64,000 bases of DNA from Lutibacter sp. B1 (GTDB lineage: Bacteria; Bacteroidota; Bacteroidia; Flavobacteriales; Flavobacteriaceae). The stretch is from assembly GCF_012524075.1 (NCBI RefSeq), contig NZ_JAAZUI010000001.1, forward strand, positions 62,001-126,000, in the 5' to 3' direction. The position numbers and the translations under genes are program-made. Within the stretch, counting starts at the first letter, position 1. Each line of letters opens with the position of its first letter. This document shows positions 48,090-57,437 of this stretch, piece after piece. Under the pieces are notes generated by a model. That model was not told where the DNA came from. It searched no databases and was given only the letters and a program-made list of their open reading frames with translations.

Positions 48090-49208
48090 ATGAAATTTAT
48101 AGTATCAAGTAGTCAATTATTAAAACAACTTCAAGTATTAGGAGGCGTAATTAACAATAGTAATACGTTACCAATCTTAGATAATTTCTTATTTGAATTA
48201 AATGAAAACGAGTTAAAAATATCGGCCTCTGATTTAGAAACAACAATGAGTACAACTATTGAAGTTGAGTCTGACTCGGAAGGTTCTGTAGCTATTTCAG
48301 CACGCTTATTATTAGAAACGTTAAAAACATTTCCTAACCAACCATTAACATTTAAAACTGAAGAAAATAATACAGTTGAGATAAGTTCCAGTCAAGGTAA
48401 ATATGATATGGCTTATTTTGACGGGCAAGAGTTTCCAAAAGCAGTTTCAATTGAATCTCCAAGTAGCACAATTATACCCGGAAGTATTTTAGCAACAGCT
48501 ATTTCAAAAACTATTTTTGCAGCCGGAAATGATGATTTAAGACCAGTAATGAGTGGTGTATTTTTTCAATTTAATTCTGAAAGCTTAACATTTGTTGCAA
48601 CTGATGCACATAAATTGGTTAAATATTCAAGAACCGATGTAACTGCTAATGATACTGCTGAGTTTATAATGCCAAAAAAACCACTAAATTTATTAAAAGG
48701 AATTTTAGGTGGTACTGATAGTGATGTTACAATTGAGTACAACGATGCAAACGCTAAATTTACTTTTGATAATGTAGTATTAGTTTGTAGATTAATTGAT
48801 GGGAAATACCCTAATTATGAAGCGGTTATTCCTAAAGAAAATCCAAATAAATTAACTGTTGACAGAGGTACTTTTTTAAATTCAGTAAAACGTGTTTCTA
48901 TTTTTTCAAGTAAAACCACGCATCAAATTCGTTTAAAAATGGCCGGTACAGAGTTAAACATATCAGCAGAAGATATTGATTACTCTAACAAAGCTGAGGA
49001 GCGTTTAGTATGTGAATACCAAGGAGATGATATGCAAATAGGCTTTAACTCGCGCTTTTTAACAGAAATGCTTAGCAACTTAACTTCGGATGAAGTTTTA
49101 ATTGAAATGTCGTTACCAAACAGAGCCGGAATTTTAACACCAATTGATGGTGTTGATGAAGGAGAATACATTACAATGCTTGTAATGCCGGTAATGCTTA
49201 ATAGTTAA
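48090..49208 (+). CDS. dnaN: DNA polymerase III beta sliding clamp
   Basis: A 372-residue clamp with three repeats of the same fold. MKFIVSSSQLLKQLQVLGGVINNSNTLPILDNFLFEL at the start, FAAGNDDLRPVMSGVFFQF in the middle and the C-terminal ITMLVMPVMLNS, where the M-P-V/M-R/L end forms part of the ligand groove, are all typical. It tethers polymerase and other repair proteins to DNA. The gene is a single unit with its own promoter and terminator; dnaA is not in the window. Confidence 0.97.
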   Translation: MKFIVSSSQLLKQLQVLGGVINNSNTLPILDNFLFELNENELKISASDLETTMSTTIEVESDSEGSVAISARLLLETLKTFPNQPLTFKTEENNTVEISSSQGKYDMAYFDGQEFPKAVSIESPSSTIIPGSILATAISKTIFAAGNDDLRPVMSGVFFQFNSESLTFVATDAHKLVKYSRTDVTANDTAEFIMPKKPLNLLKGILGGTDSDVTIEYNDANAKFTFDNVVLVCRLIDGKYPNYEAVIPKENPNKLTVDRGTFLNSVKRVSIFSSKTTHQIRLKMAGTELNISAEDIDYSNKAEERLVCEYQGDDMQIGFNSRFLTEMLSNLTSDEVLIEMSLPNRAGILTPIDGVDEGEYITMLVMPVMLNS

Positions 49209-49230
49209 AATATTTAAGAAATTTTATATA

Positions 49231-49261
49231 AAAAAACCACAGCTTTTAGTTGTGGTTTTTT
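49231..49261 (+). terminator. Terminator after dnaN
   Basis: AAAAAACCACA (49231-49241) / TGTGGTTTTTT (49251-49261) with a nine-base loop. Confidence 0.85.
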
Positions 49262-49309
49262 ATTATCATTTTTTTTTAGGAATGCAATTTATACATAAAA
49301 CTATAGGAA

Positions 49310-51376
49310 CTAAAGTAAATCTTTTTCTTTAAGAGAGTTTTTTATTTCTTCATGATTTTTCCAAAATTTAGTTTCAATTTCATTAAATATTTTTTTGAAT
49401 TCAGGTACGTTTTTAATGTTATCTACTAATGGTTCCAGTTTAAAGAAAAGTAGTACCCAATATTGGAAATTATCTTCTTTTGCAAATAACTTTAAATGAT
49501 TAATTGATTTTTTTTGATCGTTTTTATAAGCATAGTAAACAGCTAAACTTAAATGCTTGTATATAGATTCATCATTTTTAGCGTACTCAAAATAACTATT
49601 TAAAAGTTTTTGTGACTTCACTTTCTCTCCCATTTGTTCATATACATAACCAATTTTTGAATTTTCATGCTTATAAATATCTAATTTTTGGGTTTCCCTT
49701 ATTGTAATAAATTTATTATAATATTTATAAGAGTTTTTATAATCTCTCATGTAATAATAAATTTTTCCAATTTCCTGCATAATATCCAAGCGTGTAGTGT
49801 CTTTTTGAAATTCTTTAATTAACAGTTTTTGTGTTTGTTGTAAATCTTTATTTTTAGCAAATAAAACATACGCTTTTACATATTCTGAATATAAATTTTT
49901 AGGATTGTAATCTAAAGATTTATTAACATTTATAATAGCTTCTTCTACAAAACCAGTTTGTATAAATGCGTTACTTATGTGCAAATAAATATAGCTGGCA
50001 GTAATGGAATCGTTGGCCGCAATATCTAATTGAGCGCCTTTTAAAGCATATTCAAGATATTTTTGGGTATTTGGCATATAGCTTGTGTAAAAATCTGACA
50101 ATAAATTAATAATAAACGCTGAATTTGGGCTAAATTCTAACGCTTTCTCTAAATAAGGAACTGCCATTTTGTATTCAGAAATATTCATATAAGAAAGTGC
50201 TTTTGCAATTAAACTTTCAGGTTGTTTAGGGTCTAATAACATGGCCTTTTCAGTATACTCATTTATTAAAGCTGTATGCTGTTTTTCAGATTGAAAAAGG
50301 TCTAAATAATAATATGCGATGGCAATATCGGCATAGGCGCGTGTAAATTTATTATCATGTGCTATGGCTTGCTTAAAATAAGGAATAGCTTTTAGTAAGC
50401 CTTCGGCAGTTTCTTTATGAAAATGATCTAAACCTTTTAAAAAATAATCATAGGCAACAGGGTTATTTGTTGGTAGTTTGTCAATTCTTTCCTCTTCTTC
50501 AGGTGTAATAATAACTTCAATTCTATCAGCAATATTTTTGGCTACCTCATTTTGTAGTTTAAAAATATCTGTTACTTGTTTATTGTATTGTTCTGCCCAT
50601 AAATGATTATCACTTGAAGCTTCAATTAATTGAATATTCAGTAAAATTTTATCACCAATTTTTTGTCCGCTTCCTTCAACAAAATAATTAACATTTAACT
50701 CTTTTGCCAATTCAGGAATTGTTTTAGAACTGTTTCTATACTTTTCTACAGAAGTTCTGCTTATAACTTTTAAATCTTCAATTTTTTGCAGATTTGCAAG
50801 AATAGATTCCATTACTCCATTGATAAAATAAACATTTGTAGAATCGTTACTGTCGTTTTTAAAGGGTAGTACCGCTATAGACTTTTTAACGTTTATTTTT
50901 GTCGAAGCATTTTGTTTAAATATGTTGAATAATGCAATAAACACAATAAAAAATAAAATAGCTAAAGTAATTAAGATAACATTCCTTTTCTTAGTTGTTT
51001 TCTCCGTTTGAATTAAATTATTTTCGGGCAATTTTTTAGTATCAACTTCACCGGGCGGATATCCATAAAAATCTCTAAAGCACTTAATAAAATAAGATGT
51101 ACTTCCAAAACCAACTTTGTAAGATACTTCCGAAACAGTAAATGAATCTTGTTTTAGCAGGTCCATAGCGTTTTTTAAACGCACCTGCCTTATAAACTGA
51201 CTAACAGATAAATTTGTTTGCTTTTTAATTTTTCGAAGTAAATTAGAACGACTCATTCCAATTTCACTTGCAAGTTCAGAAACTCCAAATTGTTCATTTG
51301 AAATATTATCCTCTATAATTTCAGTAAGCTGACTTAGAAAATCATTTTCAGTAGATTGCAAATCTGACATTATCAT
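49310..51376 (-). CDS. AraC-type regulator with membrane segment, FlgO/TolB-like domain and TPRs
   Basis: A 688-residue one-component membrane regulator. The AraC DNA-binding domain is N-terminal (about 13-115; FGVSELASEIGMSRSNLLRKIKK then VSEVSYKVGFGSTSYFIKCFRDFYGYPPGE). One membrane segment follows (about 134-152), then a periplasmic domain starting SIAVLPFKNDSNDSTNVYFINGVME (about 165-290), the type found in CadC/adenylate-cyclase-like sensors, and TPR repeats to the end (about 310-670). So the DNA-binding domain is cytosolic, and the sensing part would be outside the inner membrane. It diverges from the ankyrin lipoprotein and acyltransferase genes; a direct repeat at 51495-51526 is a candidate binding site. 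Confidence 0.88.
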   Translation of the reverse strand: MIMSDLQSTENDFLSQLTEIIEDNISNEQFGVSELASEIGMSRSNLLRKIKKQTNLSVSQFIRQVRLKNAMDLLKQDSFTVSEVSYKVGFGSTSYFIKCFRDFYGYPPGEVDTKKLPENNLIQTEKTTKKRNVILITLAILFFIVFIALFNIFKQNASTKINVKKSIAVLPFKNDSNDSTNVYFINGVMESILANLQKIEDLKVISRTSVEKYRNSSKTIPELAKELNVNYFVEGSGQKIGDKILLNIQLIEASSDNHLWAEQYNKQVTDIFKLQNEVAKNIADRIEVIITPEEEERIDKLPTNNPVAYDYFLKGLDHFHKETAEGLLKAIPYFKQAIAHDNKFTRAYADIAIAYYYLDLFQSEKQHTALINEYTEKAMLLDPKQPESLIAKALSYMNISEYKMAVPYLEKALEFSPNSAFIINLLSDFYTSYMPNTQKYLEYALKGAQLDIAANDSITASYIYLHISNAFIQTGFVEEAIINVNKSLDYNPKNLYSEYVKAYVLFAKNKDLQQTQKLLIKEFQKDTTRLDIMQEIGKIYYYMRDYKNSYKYYNKFITIRETQKLDIYKHENSKIGYVYEQMGEKVKSQKLLNSYFEYAKNDESIYKHLSLAVYYAYKNDQKKSINHLKLFAKEDNFQYWVLLFFKLEPLVDNIKNVPEFKKIFNEIETKFWKNHEEIKNSLKEKDLL

Positions 51377-51494
51377 TAAAATTTAAACCGAAATTAGACA
51401 TTTTTTTGAAAAGATACGAATTATTAAAGTTGAATCTATGATTGTAAATAAGCCACATTAAAAATTACTGTTTTTAGACTTTTTTTGACACTTG

Positions 51495-51526
51495 CGTCAT
51501 AATTTATATTCATTCGTCATAGTTTA
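51495..51526. promoter_or_regulatory. Direct-repeat candidate operator in divergent promoter
   Basis: CGTCATAATTTA (51495-51506) and CGTCATAGTTTA (51515-51526) agree at 11 of 12 bases and start exactly 20 bases apart, two helical turns, the spacing AraC-family dimers use. It lies 119 bases from the regulator start and 113 from the ankyrin gene start. Confidence 0.5.
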
Positions 51527-51638
51527 CAAGGGTTTCATTAAAATTTATATTCTCTTTCTTTTTTTTGATTAGTGCTGCATCAACGTTTAACAGACCTTTA
51601 CGCCATAGAAAAAAGTTAAACTTTAAAACAAATCAAAA

Positions 51639-52238
51639 ATGAAAATACTTAAGATTAATTTAAAAAAATCAGTAACAGCAGTACTAGTAATAACTGCTTT
51701 AATTATCAATGTTTCGTGTAAAGAAAAAAACGAAAAATCAGACAAAGATAAAATAGAAAATTCAGTTTCAAAAACTGAGATAAAAGCTCCAACTGAAGAC
51801 ATTTTAACTGCAACTTTTTTAGGTAACCTTAAAGTTGTAGAACAACATATAAATGCCGGTACAGATTTAAATAAAAAAGACCAATATGGTTCTACACCTC
51901 TTATTGTAGCAGCTACCTTTGGAAAAACCGATGTTGCCAAAGCTTTAATTAACGGAGGTGCAAATTTAAATTTAACAGGAGGAGATGGTTCTACTGCATT
52001 GCATACTTCAGCTTTCTTATGTCGAACTGAAATTGTGGAAGCTTTAATAAAAGCCGGAGCCGATAAAAATTTAAAAAACAACTATGGTTCTACAGCTTTA
52101 GAGTCAGTTTTGGCACCTTTCGAAAATGTTAAACCAATTTATGAGCAATTTAATAAAAATTTAGGACCTATGGGTTTAAAGCTTGATTATACGTATTTGG
52201 AAAAAACAAGACCTATAATTGCTAACTTATTAAAATAA
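51639..52238 (+). CDS. Ankyrin-repeat lipoprotein
   Basis: A 199-residue protein: signal sequence with lipobox INVSC (cysteine 27), an acidic/lysine linker, then ankyrin repeats at about 55-170 (ILTATFLGNLKVVEQHINAGTDLNKKDQYGSTPLIVAATFGKT, VAKALINGGANLNLTGGDGSTALHTSAF, IVEALIKAGADKNLKNNYGSTALESV). The Bacteroidota export signal usually puts such lipoproteins at the outer membrane. Ankyrins bind other proteins; the partner is unknown. The gene starts the divergent unit with the acyltransferase, nine bases ahead of it. Confidence 0.9.
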   Translation: MKILKINLKKSVTAVLVITALIINVSCKEKNEKSDKDKIENSVSKTEIKAPTEDILTATFLGNLKVVEQHINAGTDLNKKDQYGSTPLIVAATFGKTDVAKALINGGANLNLTGGDGSTALHTSAFLCRTEIVEALIKAGADKNLKNNYGSTALESVLAPFENVKPIYEQFNKNLGPMGLKLDYTYLEKTRPIIANLLK

Positions 52239-52246
52239 TAAAAATA

Positions 52247-53353
52247 ATGTCAGGTTCAATAAGAAGATATGATATAGATTGGTTAAGAGTAATTGCTATT
52301 GGTTTACTTTTAATATACCACATTACAATTGTTTTTCAACCTTGGGGAGTATTTATAGGGTTTATTCAAAGTGATAAGCCCTTAAATTCTCTTTGGATAC
52401 CAATGTCTATGCTAAATGTTTGGAGAATTCCACTACTATTTTTTGTGTCAGGAATGGGTGTTTGTTTCGCTATAAAAAAGAGAAATTGGAAACAATTAAT
52501 AACTGAAAGGTCGAGAAGAATTTTATTACCATTTATTTTCGGTATATTTTTTATAGTTCCAATACACTTTTTAATATGGCAATTTTATTACAGTCAGGAT
52601 GTGTCATATGTATTAAATAGAAGTCATTTGTGGTTTTTGGGGAATATATTTGTTTACGTACTAGTTTTGTCTCCATTGTTCTTTTATTTAAAGAGAATTG
52701 AAGGTAGTTTATTAGGAAATAAAATAAAAAAGTTATTTGGTAATCCATTAGGTTTTTTACTAATATTAACTTCTTTCGTTATTGAAACGTTTATTGTTAA
52801 AATTGAATCTTTTGAATTATATGCTATGACTTCTCACGGATTTTTTTTAGGATTATTAGCATTTCTATTTGGTTTCTTATTAATATTCAGCGAAACTTAT
52901 TTTTGGAATTCAGTTCTTAAATGGAGATGGGTTTTAGTAATTGTAGCGTCATTACTTTTCTCAGTTCGCTTGTTTTATTTTGAGTTGGTAAATGCACCAA
53001 ATTATTTAAAGGCTGTTGAGTCTTGTTTTTGGGTATTTACTGTATTTGCGTTTGGTTATAGATATCTCAACCATCAAAGTAAAACTTTAAGTTATTTAAG
53101 TCAAGGAGCTTATCCCATTTATATAGTTCATATGATTTTTCTATTTTTAGGATCGTATTTAATTATACCTCTAAATATCCCTACAATATTAAAATTCATT
53201 TTACTTATAGTTTTTACTATTATAGGATGCTTTGCTTTATACGAATTTATAATTAAGCGCGTAAAAATATTAAGACTTTTTTTTGGTTTGAAAAATGAAT
53301 ATAGCAATACTCATCTTTTGAATAAACTTAGAATTAATTTCAATAATAATTAA
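52247..53353 (+). CDS. Acyltransferase family 3 membrane protein (OpgC-like)
   Basis: A 368-residue protein with about ten hydrophobic segments, opening with RRYDIDWLRVIAIGLLLIYHITIVF, where the D-x-x-R...H pattern contains the catalytic histidine of acyltransferase_3 proteins, and the RSRRILLPFIFGIFF block follows. This group transfers acyl (acetyl, succinyl and similar) groups across the membrane to glycans, as OpgC does to periplasmic glucans. Which glycan is not shown. It follows the ankyrin lipoprotein gene by nine bases and would be controlled by the AraC-TPR regulator if the operator proposal holds. A hairpin terminator follows at 53426-53450. Confidence 0.88.
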   Translation: MSGSIRRYDIDWLRVIAIGLLLIYHITIVFQPWGVFIGFIQSDKPLNSLWIPMSMLNVWRIPLLFFVSGMGVCFAIKKRNWKQLITERSRRILLPFIFGIFFIVPIHFLIWQFYYSQDVSYVLNRSHLWFLGNIFVYVLVLSPLFFYLKRIEGSLLGNKIKKLFGNPLGFLLILTSFVIETFIVKIESFELYAMTSHGFFLGLLAFLFGFLLIFSETYFWNSVLKWRWVLVIVASLLFSVRLFYFELVNAPNYLKAVESCFWVFTVFAFGYRYLNHQSKTLSYLSQGAYPIYIVHMIFLFLGSYLIIPLNIPTILKFILLIVFTIIGCFALYEFIIKRVKILRLFFGLKNEYSNTHLLNKLRINFNNN

Positions 53354-53425
53354 AAAGAATTTTAACTTCAATTAATAAACCTACATGCAATGCTAAACAG
53401 TTAAAATATTTTACATAAACTTACT

Positions 53426-53450
53426 AAAAATCCGCTATTGGCGGATTTTT
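53426..53450 (+). terminator. Terminator after the acyltransferase gene
   Basis: AAAAATCCGC (53426-53435) / GCGGATTTTT (53441-53450), loop TATTG. Confidence 0.8.
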
Positions 53451-53476
53451 TTGTATCATTGTTTTAAATTTATTGT

Positions 53477-54070
53477 ATGAATTACTTGGCTCATCTATAT
53501 CTTTCAAAAAACAACAAAAATATTTTAATTGGTAACTTTATTTCCGATGCTGTAAAAGGAAAAAATTATCAGCACTACCCAAAAGAAATTCAACAAGGTA
53601 TTATTTTACACAGAAATATTGATACGTTTACCGATACACATCCAATTGTTAGAAAAAGTAAACATAGATTGCATGAACGTTACAAACATTATGATGGTAT
53701 AATTATCGATATTTTTTACGATTATTTTTTAGCAAAAAACTGGAACGATTATTCTGAAATACCATTAAATGTTTATGCAAGTAATATTTATCAATTATTA
53801 AAAAATGAATCAACAGTATTTCCTCCAAAAATGCAACAGATATTGCAATACATGATTCAATATAACTGGTTAGAAACCTATCAATCAAAAAAAGGGATCG
53901 AAAAGGTTTTACAAGGTATGAATAAAAGAACTGAAGGTAAATCTCTAATGAATTTAGCTATAGAAGATCTTCAAAAATATCATGATGAATTAGAAGCAGA
54001 TTTTAAAACTTTTTTTAAAGATTTAATAAATTTTACTAATGAAAAAACAAAACTATTGTTAGAAATATGA
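53477..54070 (+). CDS. Acyl carrier protein phosphodiesterase-like (AcpH/DUF479)
   Basis: A 197-residue protein starting MNYLAHLYLSKNNKNILIGN, the AcpH signature (NYLAHLYLS.....GN..AD). HRNIDTFTDTHP near 51-62 and the YDGIIIDIFYDYFLAKNW segment carry the histidine/aspartate metal site. In E. coli AcpH removes 4'-phosphopantetheine from acyl carrier protein; many distant members are only predicted. It overlaps the gamma-glutamyltransferase gene by four bases (ATGA), so the two are translationally coupled. Confidence 0.85.
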   Translation: MNYLAHLYLSKNNKNILIGNFISDAVKGKNYQHYPKEIQQGIILHRNIDTFTDTHPIVRKSKHRLHERYKHYDGIIIDIFYDYFLAKNWNDYSEIPLNVYASNIYQLLKNESTVFPPKMQQILQYMIQYNWLETYQSKKGIEKVLQGMNKRTEGKSLMNLAIEDLQKYHDELEADFKTFFKDLINFTNEKTKLLLEI

Positions 54071-55770
54071 AAAAAATTATCCCCTTAATTTTATTAGCAT
54101 TTTTAATTGTTCAATGTAAAAGAAATTCAAACGAAAATGCAAACAAAAATAAAATAACCGGATTTATAGCTGATAGCTCAATGGTTGTTAGTGCAAGAAA
54201 AGAAGCTTCTAAAATTGGTGTTGAGATTTTACAAAAAGGCGGAAATGCGTTTGATGCTATGGTAGCAACCGAATTGGCTTTAGCTGTAGCTTACCCTTTT
54301 GCCGGTAATTTAGGCGGAGGCGGTTTTATGGTTTACAGGACCGGTAACGGAGAAATTGGAGCTTTAGATTACAGAGAAAAAGCACCGTTAGCTGCTACAA
54401 AAAACATGTATTTAGATGAAAACGAAAATATAATTGAAGGTAAAAGTATTTTAGGAGCTTTGGCAGTTGGTGTTCCGGGAACTATTGCAGGTGTATTTGA
54501 AGTTTATAAAAAATTTGGTTCTCTGCCTCTACAAGATATTTTAAATCCGGTAATTGTATTAGCAAAAAAAGGAGTTGTTGTAACCAAAAAACAAGAAGAA
54601 AGGTTAAAACATTATTGTGAGTCATTTCAAAAAGTAAATAAAAATATCATTCCATTTGAAAAAGCTTGGCAAGAAAATGATACTATAAAATATCCTGAAT
54701 TAGCCAATACATTAGAGCGTATTTTAGCTAACGGTAAAGATGAATTTTACTTAGGCGAAACTGCAAAAAAACTTGTTTCGTTCTTACAAGCAAATGGTGG
54801 AATTATTACTTTGGAAGATTTGGCAAAATATGAAGCAAAGTGGAGAAAACCTATTACTTTTGATTATGATAATTTACGGATAATTTCAATGTCGCCGCCG
54901 TCAAGTGGAGGAGTTTGTTTAGCTCAAATTATGAAATCTATTGAACCTTTTGATTTACATGAATTTGGACATAACTCCACAAAAACCATTCAAGTTATTA
55001 CAGAAGCTGAAAGAAGAGCTTATGCAGACAGAAGTTATTTTTTAGGCGATCCAGATTTTATTACAATACCTATTGACACTCTAATCAGTAAAAATTATAA
55101 CTCTAAAAGAATGAATTCTTTTTCTTTCAAAAAAGCGACTTCATCTGAAGAAGTTTCACATGGAAAAATTGAAATTATTGAAAGTGACGAAACCACACAC
55201 TACTCTATTGTAGATAAATTTGGAAATGCCATTTCTGCAACAACAACTTTAAATGGTGCATACGGTTCTAAATTATATTGTAACGAGCTTGGCTTCTTTT
55301 TAAATAATGAAATGGACGACTTTAGCAGTAAACCGGGAGAACCAAATATGTTTGGTTTAATTGGTGCCGAAGCAAATGCTATTCAACCTGAAAAAAGAAT
55401 GCTAAGTTCTATGACACCTACTATTGTAGAAAAAAATGGTGAACTTTGGATGGTTGTTGGCACTCCGGGTGGTTCCACTATTATAACTTCAGTTTTACAA
55501 ACCATTCTAAATGTGCATGAATTTAAAATGGGGATGCAAGAAGCAATAAATCAACCTAGATTTCACCATCAATGGTTGCCCGATATTATTAGAATGGAAC
55601 CAAACAAGTTTGATGAAAAAGTAAAACTCGAATTGCAAGATTTAGGCTATATTTTAGATGAAGCTAACTCTCCAATTATTGGAAAAGTTGAAAGTATATT
55701 AGTTTTACCTAATAACACCTTAGAAGGTGGAGCCGATCCAAGAGGAGACGATTTTGCTTATGGTTATTAA
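54067..55770 (+). CDS. ggt: Gamma-glutamyltransferase, lipoprotein
   Basis: A 567-residue Ntn-hydrolase. A lipoprotein signal (LIVQC, cysteine 17) places it in the periplasm or outer membrane. The large chain has the GGNAFDAMVATELALAVAYPFAGNLGGGGFMVYR block, and self-cleavage is expected before the threonine in DETTHYSIVD, which becomes the nucleophile; MGGSTI-like PGGSTIITSVLQ forms the oxyanion region near the end. It hydrolyses or transfers the gamma-glutamyl group of glutathione and related peptides. The signal anchoring is unusual compared with the E. coli soluble enzyme but common in Bacteroidota. Confidence 0.95.
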   Translation: MKKIIPLILLAFLIVQCKRNSNENANKNKITGFIADSSMVVSARKEASKIGVEILQKGGNAFDAMVATELALAVAYPFAGNLGGGGFMVYRTGNGEIGALDYREKAPLAATKNMYLDENENIIEGKSILGALAVGVPGTIAGVFEVYKKFGSLPLQDILNPVIVLAKKGVVVTKKQEERLKHYCESFQKVNKNIIPFEKAWQENDTIKYPELANTLERILANGKDEFYLGETAKKLVSFLQANGGIITLEDLAKYEAKWRKPITFDYDNLRIISMSPPSSGGVCLAQIMKSIEPFDLHEFGHNSTKTIQVITEAERRAYADRSYFLGDPDFITIPIDTLISKNYNSKRMNSFSFKKATSSEEVSHGKIEIIESDETTHYSIVDKFGNAISATTTLNGAYGSKLYCNELGFFLNNEMDDFSSKPGEPNMFGLIGAEANAIQPEKRMLSSMTPTIVEKNGELWMVVGTPGGSTIITSVLQTILNVHEFKMGMQEAINQPRFHHQWLPDIIRMEPNKFDEKVKLELQDLGYILDEANSPIIGKVESILVLPNNTLEGGADPRGDDFAYGY

Positions 55771-55804
55771 TTAATTTCATACTTTTATAACAATATATAC
55801 TTAA

Positions 55805-56887
55805 ATGAATTCTAACACTATAACTAAAGGAATATTAAAAGCAATTGCAATTGTTGTTGGCGTATTGGCATTGCTTTATTTTTTATATAAAGTACAAGCA
55901 ATTATAATTTATCTTGCAATAGCCGGAGTAGTTTCATTAATAGGTCGCCCACTAATTCGCTTTTTTAAACTTAAATTAAAATTTCCGGAAACATTAGCCG
56001 TAATAATTACAATTCTTTTGTTTTTCGGACTTTTATTAGGAATAGCAAGCATGTTAATTCCTTTAATTATCAAGCAAAGTGAAAATTTATCGCTTTTGAA
56101 TATGGATGAACTTCAAGCTAATATTCAAGATTTATTAAATGAAATAAACGATTACTTTTTAACTTATAACATCAACCTATTCAATGAAATCAAAAATATT
56201 GATCTCTTCCAAAATTTTAAAATTATACCTAATTTTCTAAATTCAGTAATAGAAACCATAGGAAATATAGGTGTTGGGCTGTTTTCAGTTATTTTTATAG
56301 CTTTCTTTTTTATGAAAGACACTCACTTAATGGAAAATTCTATTTACGTTTTAGTAAACGACAAAAATGAAATTAAATTACGAAAATCATTATCAACTAT
56401 AAAAAACTTATTATCAAGATACTTTATCGGACTTATATTTCAAATCACCATTTTATTTGTTATTTACACCATAGTCTTATTAATTTTTGGAATTGAAAAT
56501 GCCATAGTTATTGCTTTTTTATGTGCTTTATTAAACTTGATTCCATACATAGGTCCATTAGTTGGTGGAGTAATTATGTTGTTTTTAACAATGAGCAGTA
56601 ATTTAGGTCAAGATTTTAGAACTGAAATTTTACCAACAACAATTTATGTGATGATTGGGTATATTTTTGCTCAATTAATAGATAATTTTATAAGCCAACC
56701 GCTTATTTTCTCAAAAAGTGTAAAATCTCATCCTTTAGAAATATTTATAATTATAATGATTGGAGGCTTTTTATTTGGTGTTACGGGTATGATTATTGCA
56801 GTTCCTACATACACAGCAATAAAAGTTATATTAAAAGCATTTTTGGCTGATAATAAAATAGTTAAATCGTTAACTAAAAATTTATAA
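55805..56887 (+). CDS. AI-2E family transporter (TqsA/PerM-like)
   Basis: A 360-residue protein with about seven hydrophobic segments arranged as in the AI-2E family: N-terminal pairs (about 12-45, 60-85), a soluble middle region (LLNMDELQANIQDLLNEINDYFL), and the C-terminal ALLNLIPYIGPLVGGVIMLFL and QLIDNFISQPLIFSKSVKSHPLEIF motifs. Members move various small molecules, not just autoinducer-2, including ion antiport in some; the substrate is not shown. A DUF1697 gene begins six bases after the stop. Confidence 0.9.
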   Translation: MNSNTITKGILKAIAIVVGVLALLYFLYKVQAIIIYLAIAGVVSLIGRPLIRFFKLKLKFPETLAVIITILLFFGLLLGIASMLIPLIIKQSENLSLLNMDELQANIQDLLNEINDYFLTYNINLFNEIKNIDLFQNFKIIPNFLNSVIETIGNIGVGLFSVIFIAFFFMKDTHLMENSIYVLVNDKNEIKLRKSLSTIKNLLSRYFIGLIFQITILFVIYTIVLLIFGIENAIVIAFLCALLNLIPYIGPLVGGVIMLFLTMSSNLGQDFRTEILPTTIYVMIGYIFAQLIDNFISQPLIFSKSVKSHPLEIFIIIMIGGFLFGVTGMIIAVPTYTAIKVILKAFLADNKIVKSLTKNL

Positions 56888-56893
56888 TTTACT

Positions 56894-57436
56894 ATGGTAA
56901 CGTATATAGCACTTTTACGAGGCATAAATGTATCGGGTCATAATAAACTAAAAATGACTGATTTAAAACAATGTTTTATCGATTTAGGTTATACAAATAT
57001 TACAACTTACATTCAAAGTGGTAATGTTATATTTCAGTCAAATAAACTTGAAACTAAACATATTGAAAACAAAATTAGTAAAGTAATAGCTACAAATTTT
57101 AATTATGAAATTAACGTATTGGTTTTAACAAAAGACGATTTACTGTTAATTTACAATTCTAATCCTTTTTTGCAAAATGAAGGTATTGATAGTACAAAAC
57201 TTCATGTAACTTTATTAAATGATACACCTAATTTGGATAACTTACATCAAATCAATCATTTAAAAAACAACAATGATGAGTTTGTTATACTTAATAAAAC
57301 TATCTATGTTCATTGTCCTAACGGCTATGGAAAAACAAAACTTACCAATAACTTATTTGAGAAAAAATTAAATTCTAAAGCAACATCACGCAATTGGAAA
57401 ACAATCTCAAAACTAGTTGAACTAAGTAATCTTTAA
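56894..57436 (+). CDS. DUF1697 domain protein
   Basis: A 180-residue soluble protein starting VTYIALLRGINVSGHNKLKM, the classical DUF1697 opening, followed by LKQCFIDLGYTNITTYIQSGNVIF and a C-terminal GKTKLTNNLFEKKLNSKATSRNWKT-type segment. Fold is ferredoxin-like; function unknown. It starts six bases after the transporter gene and the next methyltransferase begins two bases after its stop, so all three are likely cotranscribed. Confidence 0.92.
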   Translation: MVTYIALLRGINVSGHNKLKMTDLKQCFIDLGYTNITTYIQSGNVIFQSNKLETKHIENKISKVIATNFNYEINVLVLTKDDLLLIYNSNPFLQNEGIDSTKLHVTLLNDTPNLDNLHQINHLKNNNDEFVILNKTIYVHCPNGYGKTKLTNNLFEKKLNSKATSRNWKTISKLVELSNL

Positions 57437-57437
57437 A

